A DNA stretch of 64,000 nucleotides from Spinacia oleracea (GCF_020520425.1 NC_079487.1:6681501-6745500); one strand, 5' to 3'; positions 11,792 to 24,689 are shown, counted from the stretch's first letter. Translations and numbers: made by a program. The notes: a model not told the origin generated them from the sequence alone.

Positions 11792-12456
11792 ACCACTATA
11801 TGTTACATGCAAAGGGTAATTATGTTTCAAATAGAGTCACTATATGTTATAAAGGGTAACTAACAGGTAAAAGAAGTTTAGAACTCTAATTATCAATCAC
11901 AATTAAGTGGCTTAAAGACTGCATTAAGAAAGGGAAGCGTATACCATAGTCTCCCTATAAACTCCGAAACGAAGGTTTAAAAAGAGAGTTATGGCATCTA
12001 CACTTATCCATTCGCCTTTAAATGATCTGGTAGATGAAGGATATATATTCCCTGTCTCCGACTGCTTGTGAAGCAAATCATCATTTAGTGATTAGTTGGT
12101 GCTATATTTATTAGATGATTCAACTTCAATGTGTGAAGTGAAGAGGTCCTCAATCATCATAACTGAACCATACATAAATCATTTTGCTATGTAGATCTCA
12201 TGAAATGCTAGTATACTACTGTTATCTTCTTCACTTATGATTTGTTTGACAAATCTTGGTTGACTGCAGTGTTGTACACAGTTAGCATCTAATTAAGTAA
12301 ACGGACGTCAATTGTACGAGGTAAAAACTATATGTGTAAAATAGTTACTATATGATTATAATCGTCACTATATGTTAATTTAGTTATTATGTGTTTATAG
12401 TAATTATTTGTTCTTGAACAGTTACTATATTATTATATTAGTTACTTTTTCTTATA
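11792..12456. repeat. AT-rich DNA with recurring GTTACTATAT motifs
   Basis: There is no gene. From about 12310 to 12456 variants of GTTACTATAT recur at short intervals. The same motif family fills 17145-17540 and 19479-19580, so it is a dispersed repeat rather than a local accident. Confidence 0.5.
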
Positions 12457-12490
12457 TTAGTGGTTAGACGCGCGCAATGCGCGCGGTGTG
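12457..12490 (-). mobile_element. Candidate Helitron 3' terminus
   Basis: On the minus strand a GC-rich hairpin (CGCGCGC-ATT-GCGCGCG, 12469-12486) is followed eight bases later by CTAA and then T. This is the hairpin plus CTRR-T arrangement of Helitron 3' ends. The body would lie to the right (minus-strand 5' side). I could not identify the partner 5' TC end, so the call is tentative. Confidence 0.35.
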
Positions 12491-15077
12491 GCTGGGAGTT
12501 TTAGACTTGGCATGAATGATGATCTAGTGTTTATGAGTATATGGTAAAATACATTATGAACGGTACAAAAGCAAATTATTTATTAGCTACCTAGTAAAAC
12601 ATAAAGTGCGCAACTTAGAGTTGTGTTTTGGTCAAAACATACTTATTTACTACATGTCCAAAAGGGGATAGGTAACTAATTTACTAAGCCAACGGGTGTC
12701 TTATAGGAACACACATCTTTCATATACAACTTTAAAAGATCATATGTTATTATGAGAAACCCAAGAGAATTCCAGAAGAAGCCGCCAAGAAACGAGGTTC
12801 CTCAAAAGCAATGGATTTAAATATTTGATCATCCATTTCAATAACCTTATCCTTGATAATGATGTTGTGCACTTATGCCTATCAACTCCTTTGTTACTTC
12901 CACAAAGTCTTCTAATTCACCCTGGAATTGAAGTTTGTATTAACATTAGGGTATTTAAAATATACATGCATGGGCATAAGAAGGTTCGCATCTTGGCAAG
13001 TTTCAAAATAAGTTTTACATATTTTCTATATATATCCACGATATGTCTCACAAGAACAACATGATCTTGGACTTAATGGACAAAAGGCGCGTCATAAACT
13101 CAGTTTTACATATTTTCTATATATATCCACGATATGTCTCGCAGGAACAACATGATCTTGGACTTAATGGACAACAGGCGTGTCATAAACTCAATAAGGA
13201 TGTTCATATTTTTCTTTGGGAATCAATAACCAATTGAATGCAAAGCATTAAGTGTATATCAACCATTCCAAACGTTTGAATGCAAGAAAAGTATATTAAT
13301 GGATTACATAGAATTCAAATGGTTACCTTAATCATCTCGCACATCTTCTTCTAAGGTATCTTCTTCCAATCAAATGGTTACATTAAATCAAGAAGGAAAA
13401 TAAGGCACTCACCACAACATAAGTCCTCTAGGTGCCAATATCTAAAGCTGGAAAGTTCCTTCCCCAGTTTTTGATCCTACATTTTGATCCTGTAAGTTCT
13501 CATAATTACACGAACTAAGGGAAACATAAAAACCAATTCTAAGTTCAGTTTCCCTTATCTAAGAAATTCATTACTTATTTCACATCATATCAGACATTAT
13601 CAGAAAATTAGAACAATTCAGACCATAACAATCAAATAACAACAGTAAAGAACATCAGAACATATCAGCCATAAACAATCAGACCATATCAGCAAATATC
13701 CAATTAGCGGAGATAAAAAAATCCCAAAGTTAGTAAGCAAAACATGAACTGGCTCAAAATTGTAAAATGCATGACATTAGCAAAAAAAAGTTACTTGAAA
13801 TAGGGATATAATTAGCATACAAAAAAAGTTTCCCACTTTTATCAAGACAATAGCATGAGCGATATTCCTTCAATGAGTTCAATCAGGAAACCAATTTAGC
13901 TTAGAGATGCGCCAAAACTAAATAAAGTAGCAAATACATAGGAGATTCCTCAGACACAAAAAGTGTCATGTTACTCATGTAAATACTTATAGTCCATATC
14001 ATTATTCCATAATCAATCGCTAGACATTCCAATTTAGGTAACACATACAAAGTAGTTAACAAAAACTAAGGAACCTAGTCACTCAGACACAAAGTCAAAA
14101 CTATGTCACCATACCAGCGAGAGGGAAGACCATACATGTTTGAACACCTACGCCCAACTAATAGATGTCAATAGCAAAACTATGACATTTTTGCATTCGT
14201 TCTTAAATTCCCATCAAAGCTGGAAAAGTGGATCACTTTCAGTTTAGCAAGACATTGAACTCTTAATAGGTAGCCTCTACTAAAAAATCAAATAAAAAAC
14301 AATTCATACCAGATTCAAACGCCATCATGGTCATTAATTTGTGCATAATTCTACATGAACACCCCTTAAAGTTATACGCAAATCATTATCAATCCCCTAG
14401 TTTATACCATAACCTCCAAGTAAATTTAAAGCAATCATAACAGCATGGACAATATTAAAAAGTTGCATAGCAGAGGTAGTTGATATCAATAACATCTCAA
14501 TTCGGGTTAACATATCAGCAAATTAAGCAAGAATGCAGAAAGATTGCTGCAAGTAGTTGATATAAATATCTGTATAAGAAGTTGACAGCAAACACACCAA
14601 GATCAAACAGAAAATCTAGTAAATTTGGTGCCTACATGCAAATTGATGAAAAAATATTAGTTAGACAATTGTGCTCACTGTGACCTATGTGTGACTCATA
14701 ATCATATACACCATACCCCATATAATGTTTCTGTATCTAACTATCATAACATTTTATCTGAGATTTTGGAGCTACCGTGAGATTCTTGATGCAAATAGAA
14801 AGCATTTTACATGTATTCCTAAATAATTTTACTTTCTTAATAATTGATACAAACAAAAACTCAGTAAGTCATATTTAATGGGTTCTAAATACAGCTCAGA
14901 TGAAGTAATTAGGTTTAAGAACAAGTTCTATATATAAACAATAGCAGAAATATAGAATACATGTCTAATAATTATTGACCACAACATTTTCCAAAATGCT
15001 ATATCAACTTTCTGTTTTCGTATAATATGGAACTTTGTTTTTCAAAGAATCAGCTTTGCAAAGAATATCAATCTAAG
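12491..15077. other. AT-rich DNA without a recognised gene
   Basis: Nothing here resembles a conserved protein or RNA. The only clear structure is a tandem duplication at 13011-13192. Short frames at 12825-13237 owe their length to that duplication. Introns of an unseen gene cannot be excluded. Confidence 0.5.
13011..13192. repeat. Tandem duplication, two copies of about 91 bp
   Basis: The unit from AGTTTTACATATTTTC to GTCATAAACTC is present twice head to tail with about four differences. It spans the ends of two short chance frames and looks like a recent local duplication. Confidence 0.85.
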
Positions 15078-16292
15078 TTTTTTTTTTTAATAGTAATTGG
15101 AGTCAGTGGATCTGTTTTAATATGTCTCAAGGTATGGATTGGAAGGTTCTCTTTTGCGTTTGTCTTTGGGATCTTTGGAAATCCAGGAATATGGCAGTCT
15201 TTGATCAAAAGATGAAAAAAGTTTTCTCCATTTTTAACACAATATTCGTGGATTTCTCTGCCACTAATCACATTTTGCAGGGTAAAGGAAAGGCAAAAAT
15301 TAGCCATGCTGATAGGCTAAGCAAGGCTTGGAAAGCACCTCCAGAAGACTACATCAAGCTCAATACAGATGGAGCCTGGAAAGCAATTAACAAAGCAGGT
15401 GGTGGGGGTGTTTTTAGGAGACCTTCTGGTTCCTGGTTTTTGGGTTATTCCTGCAAATATTTCTCTGTTTCCCCCTTGGCAGCCGAGCTGGATGCTGTTA
15501 AGGATGGCTTAATTATGGCGGAGGAGTATGGAATCAAGAAGCTAGAGGTTGAAACTGATGCTATCTCTTTGAAGATTATGCTGGATACTTTGGATCAGAA
15601 TTATCATCATGAGCTGTCTCCAATCATCAATGATGTTGTAAGTCTGTTAACAAAATTTGAGAGGGTAGAGTTCATGCACATCCCAAGAGCTAATAACACT
15701 GTTGCACATGAACTTGCTGCATATGGAATGAGTATGTTAGAGAGAAAGAAGGTGCATTTTGTTGTCCCAGAATTTGCAAAAGTCGTCTTTGAGAAAGACT
15801 TTCACATTATCTCCCATCGTGCTGGTGTTGAGGATCCTTTTCCACCTATTGAAGATGATGGAGAAGTGCTGGAAGTAACAGATTCAACCATGGTGGAGGA
15901 TATGGATACCTCAGAAGATCACTTCTTGGTAGGCTCTATTCCAATCTCAATGAGGCATGATGGAGTAGGCTCTTCTTCAGGTGCTCACAACGATTCAGAC
16001 TTTAATGGGAAGAACAAGGATAAGGGGAAAGCCATTCTGCTGGAAAAATAGAATTAAGGAGTCTTTCTTTCTTCACCTAGTTGGATTAATCAGTGATTAT
16101 GTAATATATGTGTTGTTTGTCTTTTGGACCCTAGGTGAAGTTTTTGGTTTAAACGTAAGTAGGCTTAACAATAGCTATAACCGTATCTTTTGGGCCGCAA
16201 GTTTTTGGGTTTGGGCCATTGTAGTTTGTGAACTAGTCTCCGCTGCTGCGGTTTAATCTAATATAATTCTCAGTTGTGTGTTAAAAAAAAAA
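15078..16292 (+). mobile_element. 5'-truncated L1-type LINE
   Basis: The fragment begins in or just after an oligo-T run (15078-15088) and ends in an A10 tail (16283-16292). It keeps only the C-terminal RNase H part of ORF2 and the 3' UTR. The shared TAAGTT at 15074-15079 and 16294-16299 may be a decayed target duplication, but it is too short to trust. Truncation from the 5' side with a 3' A-tail is the usual result of target-primed reverse transcription. Confidence 0.7.
15122..16051 (+). pseudogene. LINE ORF2 C-terminus with plant RNase H domain (RVT_3 type)
   Basis: A frame of 309 codons. The start (FCVCLWDLWKSRN) is the stretch that follows the zinc-binding region in LINE ORF2 proteins. 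It leads into an RNase H fold with NTDGAW (first Asp), AELDAV (Glu), ETDAIS (second Asp) and NNTVAHELA, where the usual last Asp is His, a common change in plant copies. After about residue 195 comes a long acidic, Ser-rich tail of about 110 residues ending KNKDKGKA, longer than most LINE tails. The frame extends upstream without stops to the poly-T junction, so it has no start of its own. It is a truncated retrotransposon product and probably not expressed as an enzyme. Confidence 0.7.
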
Positions 16293-17558
16293 GTAAGTTC
16301 ATAATTTTAGACTCCCTCTAATTATTCCTTTAAGTGAGGATGCTGAAAATATATATTTGTGAGAGACTTCAAAGACAAAGTGCCATTCATTCGATAAAGA
16401 AGTTGTTCTTTATGGTTTTTAAAATACATCATCGTAAATCCCTTATCTCTCATCAAGATTGGGACTCATTCTCAAGCAACCTAAAAATTGTAAAAGGATC
16501 GTAACTTAATGTTAATTGTATCATTCGCAAAAGTACGATAAGTAATTAATCAAACAAATCAACCACACAATAACCTGATTATAAGATGACAAAAATTGTA
16601 ATGAATTTTGCAAATCATACTATTTGCAAAAAATTAAATAAATAATTACACAATAACCTGATCCAAGAGAAAATGTTTACATCAAATATAGAAAGTTCAA
16701 TCATAAATGAGAAAGGGTACAGGGAAAAGCACAAAAAAACTCTAGAAATTGACACTTGATAGCAAAATTGGGAATTTTTTTACCAGAACAGTAATCATTC
16801 TATTAAGAGGAACAAAGAATCGTTACTTGAATACATGCATGAAACCAGTCTGACATGGATAGGGGAGGATTCGAGGAGAGAGAATAGCAATGGAGGAAGT
16901 AACCCAATGAAGTCTGAATGAGAGGAGAGAGAGGGGGAGACGGGCAGATTGGAAAGCAGCGGAGAAAAAAATAGAATTGTAAAACAAGATAAAACGAATA
17001 TTTTTATTTTACTGTAGATAAGCTACAATAGTCTAACTCCCACTTTTAAAAGGTTAAAGATTTGTTGTTTTTTTTCTTCAATGCCAAACCATGTATCATA
17101 ATTAGTAAGAAGAAAAATATTGTGCCTACAAATTCCCAGGCTGCTAAATTACTATATCTTTGAAATAGTTACTATATGTTTAAAATAATTACAATCTTAG
17201 TTTATTATGTTTTGTGCATGTGTTTATGTTATTCTATATTTTTAGTGATAAAGTTACTATATTATAGATAGAGTTACTACATTATGGATAGAGTTACTGT
17301 ATTATTATCACAATAACTACGTCTACAGCACTGTGTCTAAATGACCATCAATAATATCTATATGTATTATATCTTGTATAATGGTAACTATATGTTTTGT
17401 ATAGTTATTATGTATATTATAATATTCTTTTTATGTTCTTTGTTGTCCTTTATGTTATTAATAATAAGAGTTACTATGTTATAATCACATTAACTATATG
17501 ACCATAACAATAATTATATCTTCAACTCTGATAGTTTATGACTATATATATATATATA
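16293..17558. repeat. AT-rich DNA; right half made of GTTACTATAT-type repeats
   Basis: 16293-17140 shows no gene; a purine-rich stretch near 16860-16980 reads like a pyrimidine-rich leader on the minus strand, but no ORF follows. From 17145 to 17540, TAACTATATG and GTTACTATAT motifs recur. The part at about 17387-17490 is again found at 19484-19585, so the long-TIR element (17559-19303) was inserted into, or between copies of, this repeat. Confidence 0.5.
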
Positions 17559-17757
17559 CGGTTTTTTCATGAAATGCCCCTGAGGTTTGCAATAATGCAC
17601 CAAATACTCCTGCGCGTTTCAAAATTCATAATATACCCCTATTTTCCATTAGTGTTCATATACTTCCCTTGGATTTAACGTCCGTTAGTCCACCGTTAGC
17701 ATCATTTTACCTTTTTGCCCCTTACCGTCCTCCATCCCACCTTTTGCTGCGACACCT

Positions 17758-18507
17758 ATGAATTCAACTTCCCTCCTTCGTCATCGTTCTTCTTCCACCC
17801 CAAATTTCTTCTCCTTCCTCTGCTTTCATCGTCTCTTCTCCGCATCCTCTTCTTTCTCTCTCCTTGAATCTGAAACTCCTTCCAACTTTTTTCTGCAAAA
17901 CCTAGCTCTGAAGAACGTCATCCATGGCAGCAAACCCTAAATTCACCCTCATAATAATCTATCTTTATCGATTTTTCACTCAGATTTCAATGTATAAATT
18001 TCGCATTATAATACCATGATTAGGGAAGTTTCTCGTAGTAATTTTCCTGCTGATGGGGTTGAATTTTATTGGAGGATGAGACGGGAGGGAGTAGTGTCAA
18101 ATTGTCTTACTCTGTCGTTTTGTCTTGATTGTTGTACTGGGAATTTTGGCTTGATCGAGGGGATGTATATTCATTGGAGGGTTTTGGTTGATGGATATGT
18201 GAGAGATTGTGTTTTAATGACTTCTTTGATGGAGTTGTATTCGCTGTGTGGGCTATATGATAGATGCATGTAAGGTGTTTGATGATATGCCTCAGAGAGA
18301 AAATGCAGGGTCATGTAACTCATGTATTCCAAATATGGGAGTGTGGATGAAGTATATCGAATCTCCGAGAGAATGCCTGCAAAGAACTTGGCCTCATAGA
18401 GCTCGATGATTTCAAGGTTAAACAACGCAGCATATCTTGCGGTTGTATTTACAAAGAAGAAAGCAGTCCCCTTGGAAATGTTTCTAACTATTCTACGCAT
18501 ATTAGAT
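17758..18507 (+). pseudogene. Pentatricopeptide repeat (PPR) gene fragment
   Basis: The first frame (17758-17940) starts at an ATG and is rich in Ser, Arg and Phe, like an organelle-targeting peptide. The second (18016-18273) has PPR features in order: FYWRMRREGV, LSFCLDCC, GMYIHWRVLVDGYVRDCVLMTSLMELYSLCG. After a one-base frameshift near 18262 the pattern resumes with ACKVFDDMPQR. This matches the N-terminal part of a plant-type (PLS) PPR protein, a family that binds RNA in mitochondria or chloroplasts. The remainder decays by about 18500. It lies wholly inside the inverted-repeat element, consistent with capture, and cannot make a functional PPR protein. Confidence 0.65.
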
Positions 18508-18909
18508 GTAGGCCTTGTTTTTCTTTGTTCAAGTAGCCCTTGTTCTGTGGTTGGCCAGTGGCACCCCCCACCCTAAGGTATTCTTAAAATCAATGTAGAT
18601 GCCTCGTGGGAGAAGGAGTCTTGGATGACAGGAACTTCAATAGTAGTCAGAAACTTCAAGGGACAATGGATGTTAGGGGCTTATCAAAAACGTTACTTAC
18701 CTTCACCTCTAGTAGCTGAAATTTTTGCAATAAGAATGGGATTGATGGTGGCTAAGGAATAGGCATGGAGGATAGTTTACATTGTGTCTGATTGTAAACA
18801 AGTTGTAGGGATCATAAACCAGGAGGATACACATACAATGTGGTACTTCCTGTTTTAAGTTAATCTAAGCTTCTGCCAATTTCTACCAAAAAAAAAGGTA
18901 GGCCTTGTT
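18508..18909 (+). mobile_element. Very short 5'-truncated LINE with RNase H fragment and 12 bp target duplication
   Basis: The segment 18520-18896 ends in A9 and is flanked by the perfect 12 bp duplication GTAGGCCTTGTT (18508-18519 and 18898-18909). In one frame it reads like an RNase H of the LINE type: LKINVDASW (first Asp), then VAEIFAIRMGL (Glu) and VSDCKQVVGIIN (Asp), with one in-frame TAG after MVAKE. It therefore arrived by retrotransposition into the PPR-bearing element rather than by capture. Confidence 0.75.
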
Positions 18910-19299
18910 CTTTATAGTTTACTCCTTCAAAAAATAACTACCATGTCATTATGTTCAGATTTTGGCTACTAGATTCTAGATCAGTCCAATACAACGCTAA
19001 AAACTTATAAGTTCAAATGCAAGTACAGACGAAATTCCACACCACAAACACACAATTACACAAACTCCACAATTTGGGTATTTGGTACAATAAGTTTAAA
19101 ATAGGGGTATATTGTGCAATAAGTTTACAAATAGGTGTATTTGGTGAATTATAAACATGACTTAATGGAGGACTAACGGAAAGTCATAATAGGGGTATTT
19201 GGTGAGCAGTACGAAAAATATAGGGGTATATTATGAATTTTGAAACGCGCAGGGGTATTTGGTGCATTATTGCAAACCTTAGGGACATTTCATGAAAAA

Positions 19300-19480
<181 letters not shown>

Positions 19481-19582
19481 AGTAACTATATGTTTTTATA
19501 GTTACTATGTTATCATTATGTCTTTTTATGTTCTCTTTTTGTATTCTGTGTTATTAGTAATAAGAGTGATTATATTATTGGT

Positions 19583-20269
19583 ATGTTAAGAGCATGTGTT
19601 TTGGATTTTCAAGGAACGTGGGAAAAGTTTTTACCTATGGTTGAATTCTCATACAATAACAGTTACCAGGCTACCATTGGTATGGCACCGTACAAAGCTC
19701 TTTATGGAAGAAAATGTCGAACACCATTATGCTGGAGTGATATCGATAAAGCACGTGTTATAGGACCATAATTGATTCAAGAAACTACTGACAAGATTCG
19801 TTTAATCCAATCGAGAATGAAGGCATCACAAAGTAGACAAAAGAGTTATGCAGACCAACGAAGAAGGCCATTAGAAATTGAAGTTGGAGATCACGTATTC
19901 TTGAAAATTTCACCAACAAAAGGAATAATGAGATCTGGTCAAACTGGAAAGTTGAGCCCAAGGTACATCGGGCCATACGAGATTCCATAAAGAATAGGTG
20001 AAGTAGCTTATCGACTTGAGTTACCGACCGACTTGGAAAAGGTTCATAACGTGTTCCACGTGTCAATGTTAAGGAAATATGTTCCTGATCCTAGCCACGT
20101 GATTTCGCACGAACCCTTGTTATTGCGTAACGACCTGGCATACAAGGAGAAACCAATCGAAATTCTCGAACAAAGAGAGAAACGACTCAGAAGCAAAATA
20201 ATTCCAATGGTTAAAGTTTTGTGGGCCAATCACTTGATATCTGAAGCCACATGGGAAGTCGAAGTGTAG
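19583..20269 (+). pseudogene. Ty3/gypsy polyprotein C-terminus: integrase end and chromodomain-like tail
   Basis: The translation starts abruptly inside integrase ([43 protein letters not shown]) and continues through the GPY/F region (KLSPRYIGPYEI) to VHNVFHVSMLRKYVPDPSH and the tail KVLWANHLISEATWEVE. This is typical of the Tekay/Del chromovirus group. All parts lie in order, but the frame has TAA codons at about 19769 and 19988 and further stops before the LTR. The 5' side (gag, protease, RT, RNase H, most of integrase) is missing: left of about 19580 the sequence is GTTACTATAT-type repeat. It is a dead, 5'-deleted element. Confidence 0.85.
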
Positions 20270-20470
20270 ATGAAATCGAAGTATCCCCAGTTATTCGCTT
20301 AAGAACGATAAGATGTATGAATGTTTAATATGTTGTTTGAATGATTATGTTATAATGTTATTCCGTCGTGTTTGTCACGAATAGAACGATTAAGTATGAA
20401 TTGAATGATTTCTAAGAATGGAAATTAATCTAAGTTTGACTGAGCTCCAGTTTCGAGGATGAAACTTTTT

Positions 20471-20485
20471 CTAAGGGGGTAAGGA
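20471..20485 (+). promoter_or_regulatory. Polypurine tract of the gypsy element
   Basis: CTAAGGGGGTAAGGA lies immediately before the LTR start TGTAATAGCCC at 20486, preceded by TCGAGGATGAAAC, the usual end of Tekay-like internal regions. Confidence 0.7.
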
Positions 20486-21752
20486 TGTAATAGCCCAAAA
20501 TTTTTAAACTTGATTTATTAAATTAAAAATATTTATTAGCTTGATTTCGTTTTAAATAAATTACGAATAATCGAGTTTCGTTATTTTTAAACGTTTTTAC
20601 GATTTATTTTAAATGATAAATTTATTTATTTTTTGTTAACGATATTTTTTTAAAGAATTAATTTAGTTAAACATTTCTATATCTATAATTTCTGAAAAGT
20701 TGCAACAATTTCTGAATTTTACCTAATTAAGTGAAGTTACGAAAATGTCCTTAGAAAAGCAAAATTTTATTTCTCTTCTTCTTCCTCCCTCTCCACATAT
20801 GTCTTCTCTCCCCTTCCCTCAATTCAGTCCAAATATCCTTGGACCCCAAGAATATTTCCTTGTTCTTCACTCTACCTATTTACAAATTCAGAAGCTTTAG
20901 ATGGAATTTCAACAACAAACCAAATTCAATCTCAATCTCAATCTCACTTCCCTTGTTTTCTTTGATTCGGACCACCAACCACCACCACCGTCTGCCACCA
21001 TCACAACCACCACTTCTTACCACCACCAACCACCCAGACTCGACCACCCAACACCACCACCGCACCCCCCTCACCCTTCTCTTGCCTTCCACGCACTCCC
21101 CTGCCCCTCCCCTGCTTTACGCCCTCACCCCGAGCAAACCGCACCCACAACCACCACTCTCCAACCACCAATTTTGCAACCACCCTTGCCGTCGTCCTCA
21201 ACCACCCACCTTCACTGCCGAACCTATCCTCCCTCCGCCCAGAACCCACCGAAGAACACCCTCCTCAAATCCCTTGCTTCCCTCCCCTGTTCGCACTCCC
21301 TCCTTCCTCCCTTGCATGACGCGCCGCCGCGAGCAACCACCACCATCACCGTCACCTCCAGGCGCGATTCTAGGTGATGTGCCGCCCAACCCGACCACCT
21401 TCTTCCTCCCTCCTCTCCTTCCTCTTCCCTGTGCCCTGCTCTTTCGTACCCCTCCCCTGTTCGTTCCCCTTTCCCAGTAAACCCAAAAATTTAGTTTCAA
21501 TTGTGAAACCTTGTTTTTTCCCTCCAACCCATATTAAAAGTTGGGCCATCTTAATTTGGGCTTGTGGGTGAGTTAAAAACTGAATTGTTATTTCAGATTT
21601 GCTAATTATTAATTTTCATGTTTCAACAAATTTTGATAATTTAATTAATTTCAGGTAGGAAAATATACTTAATAATCGGTGTTACTAATATAAAGTTACT
21701 AGCATTATTTATCAAGAATGGAATTTAAATAATATTCATGAAAATCGATTCA

Positions 21753-21829
<77 letters not shown>

Positions 21830-22997
21830 AATGAAATTTCGTTTAATAATATTTTCATTAAATTATAAAATTATACTTTTTTTATTAAAATTTGTTATTT
21901 ATAAAATTCATTACTTATGAATTTATTATTTATAAAACATTGATTTTAGATTATGTATCGTTTTAATACTAATTCAATAATTTAATATTGTGAAAGAATT
22001 CAGACTCGTAGCTCAGGACGAACGAACCAAGGAAAATCCTTAGCAAATCGCAGAAGTGAGGTAATGACTACTAATTGCTAGTACCCGCAATCCCCTTATA
22101 AATATGATTTATGAAATTATGACGTTATGATTGAATTTATGAATTAAATGTCTTGACATGTATTATGGATTGTGCGAATGAAATATGATTGATTGGATTA
22201 TTCCTTATAAATGATTTGATTGAGTTTTCATATGAAATGATGTTTATGAGAAACCATGAAAGAAATGATGTTTGATCTTATGATCTAAAGGAATTTACAC
22301 TACTTCAGCTGAAATACAAAGGCTAAGAAAAGTAAAATTAAACGAAACGTGATAAAGGAAAGTGAAAGACCTGGTCCGTTTGGCAGTATATGTTCACAAG
22401 TTACTATTCTCGGTCATGCATGTACCCATGGGGCATCCGCCCATTGAGCCAAGACTCTCATGTTTTCGGGCCCAGGCCCCATGTTTTATGGACACCGGTC
22501 CATCGTGGAAGGCGTTCCACTATGTCATACTTGCAACGACTAGCATGTTAATAAAAGGTTATAAAAGAATTAAATATGATATTTTATTAAATGTTTTACA
22601 CTATTCTATTCTCCCTGTGTTATTAAATAAAATGAATTGAAATGAATTACGTTGCTATAATAGTTCGTTACTGAGTATTCGACTCACCGTTTTGTTTTCT
22701 GTTTTAGGTACTGATGGGGACGATGGACACGAGTAGTGGCGAGGAATTTCACTTTAATAATATTCACCTAGTTTATGCTTAAAGTTTTAATAGTTTAATT
22801 AAAGACTTTTAGTAACTTATGTACTTTTATTTGGAATTATAAAGGATTATTATATTAATTTGGAGTTTTAATAGCTTATGTTATGATGGTTGCCTTGTAA
22901 TTCCCACGAGGGAGTTACGACTTACGACGGTAATGTCCCGACCGAATTAGGTAAATTTCACTGCTTAATTATGTGATTTAGAGCTTGGGGCGTTACA
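20486..22997 (+). repeat. 3' LTR of the Ty3/gypsy (Tekay-like) element
   Basis: About 2.5 kb, starting TGTAATAGCCC and ending GGGGCGTTACA. It contains a C-rich block (about 20960-21470) that reads as Pro/Thr/His-rich in several frames, and a (TA)n run at 21756-21827. The right flank is GTAAT. No second LTR is in the window. All ORFs inside, including the proline-rich ones, are best explained by base composition. Confidence 0.85.
21756..21827. repeat. (TA)n microsatellite in the gypsy LTR
   Basis: 72 bp of AT dinucleotides inside the LTR. Confidence 0.97.
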
Positions 22998-23448
22998 GTA
23001 ATATGCTAATGCGACCAACATATCGAGTGACCAACATCTCGAGTGAATACATTTTCTATATTAATATACCGATTTGACTAAAATATTACCAAAAAATATC
23101 AAGCAAAATTATTATTACGTAGTATCTATTATTGCCATAATTTATAAACTAATGTTTTTTTCCATACATAAATAGTTTATAAAAAATGATAGAGAATAAA
23201 AATAAAATAAAACAAATATTTTTTTAGGAAAATGGTTTTTGACGGGAAAATTTTGCACCAGGAAGTGACACGTGTCATTCATAGTGTATGTTTTTAGTAT
23301 AAAGTAAAGTAATAGATAGATAATACGTGGGAAAATTTTCAATGTATTTTTAATTAATATAGCACTCGTAAAGGTAAAAAAATTAATAGCAAAAAATATA
23401 AGTATGACTATAATATTAAAATGTCTAACATAGAAATAATATATATTA

Positions 23449-23515
23449 TACTAAAAGAGAGGAAATCAATGTGGTGATGACAAATGTCACTCGTTGATTG
23501 GCCTCTCTTTTAGAT
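23449..23515. repeat. Hairpin with ACTAAAAGAGAGG / CCTCTCTTTTAG arms
   Basis: Arms of about 12 bp are separated by about 40 bp. A second, inner pair (AATCAA/TTGATT) extends the structure. TATACTAAAAGAGAGG resembles 5' ends of some plant Helitrons, but the required TC terminus is not evident. Confidence 0.6.
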
Positions 23516-23851
23516 ATAAAAAATTAAAAAATAAAATACTTGATTGTAAATTATTTTGTTACCTTTTTACCTAATAAAGATTTGATTCTATTTTCCTAAA
23601 AAAAAAGATATCATTCTATACATGAGGAATACTATATAAAATCTGTTTTTATATTTTGGTAACAAATATAACAATATATGTTTATATTTTTATTAAAAAA
23701 ATTAATCCATTATACGGATTACGTAGTAGGATATTTACAAAAAGTAATTAATGTAATCTACCGATTTGTACTTACATAATTATAATACAAATGAATTAGA
23801 AAATCAACGAAGTATGAATATAGTATAAAAAAGGTTACTATAATACTATAT

Positions 23852-23919
23852 AATATTTTAACAACTAAATTTGATAATTATAAGTAATATTTTAACAACT
23901 AAATTTGATAATTATAAGT
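23852..23919. repeat. Perfect 34 bp tandem duplication
   Basis: Two adjacent copies of a unit beginning AATATTTTAACAACTAAA without differences. Confidence 0.9.
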
Positions 23920-24689
23920 AATATTTTATTACTTTATAAAAGAAAGTACGGAGTATTGTAACTTCCTTAAACACGAGAAAAACTTGTGTAACCATATCTA
24001 CCTACTACTCTACTATGTAACTCCTCAATTTTTTAAATTTTGCAACTCTTTTGTTTTTACACTAACTATTATATTCACACATCTCTGTAATTTTAATGTT
24101 ATTTGGTGACTATTAATTATTTTTTTTGAAGGTATGGTGACTATTAATATAGATGATGAACATAGTCATGTACTCCGTATCATTTTTTTGGATTTGTCTA
24201 AATATTTACATAATACAAATTTAATACCCATATCATAATATAGATTTAATAAAATGACTAACTGTATGTATATATTGTCAATTTTTATTTAAAATATGTG
24301 TCTTATATTGATCGAGGATATGTATAACGAATATTTATCTTTGCTTTAATAGTCAAAGTAGTATTTATCAAGGTTTTGTGAAAGATGCTTATTGAAAAAA
24401 GAAATTGTTCTATATAAAATGTCTCTCTCTCTAATTCCCTATCTTATACTTTATTCTATATCAAAAATTCTCACTATATCCCATCATACCTATTTTTCTA
24501 TTAGATTATATAATATAATCTTACAATAACTTATCGCATAAAACTCCGTGAATAAACTATTACAACAATTAAATCCGGAAGGAGAGAGTACATATTATAA
24601 TGTTTTGTTTATTTAATCAATTATTCTAATAAGATACTGGAATTGTAGAAGACTCGGTAGTAGAATTTTAAAAACCAAAACACTCTTAC

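Noticed and set aside
13011..13192. CRISPR-like direct repeats
   Set aside because: Only two long adjacent copies without spacers, in a plant nuclear context.
12825..13237. Two small ORFs as a gene
   Set aside because: No similarity recognised; length comes from a 91 bp tandem duplication.
20839..21571. Proline-rich and Gly/Arg-rich proteins in several frames
   Set aside because: They lie inside the gypsy LTR in a C-rich block; no conserved domain, and frames exist on both strands.
22362..22640. 92-codon ORF
   Set aside because: Inside the gypsy LTR, no recognisable features.
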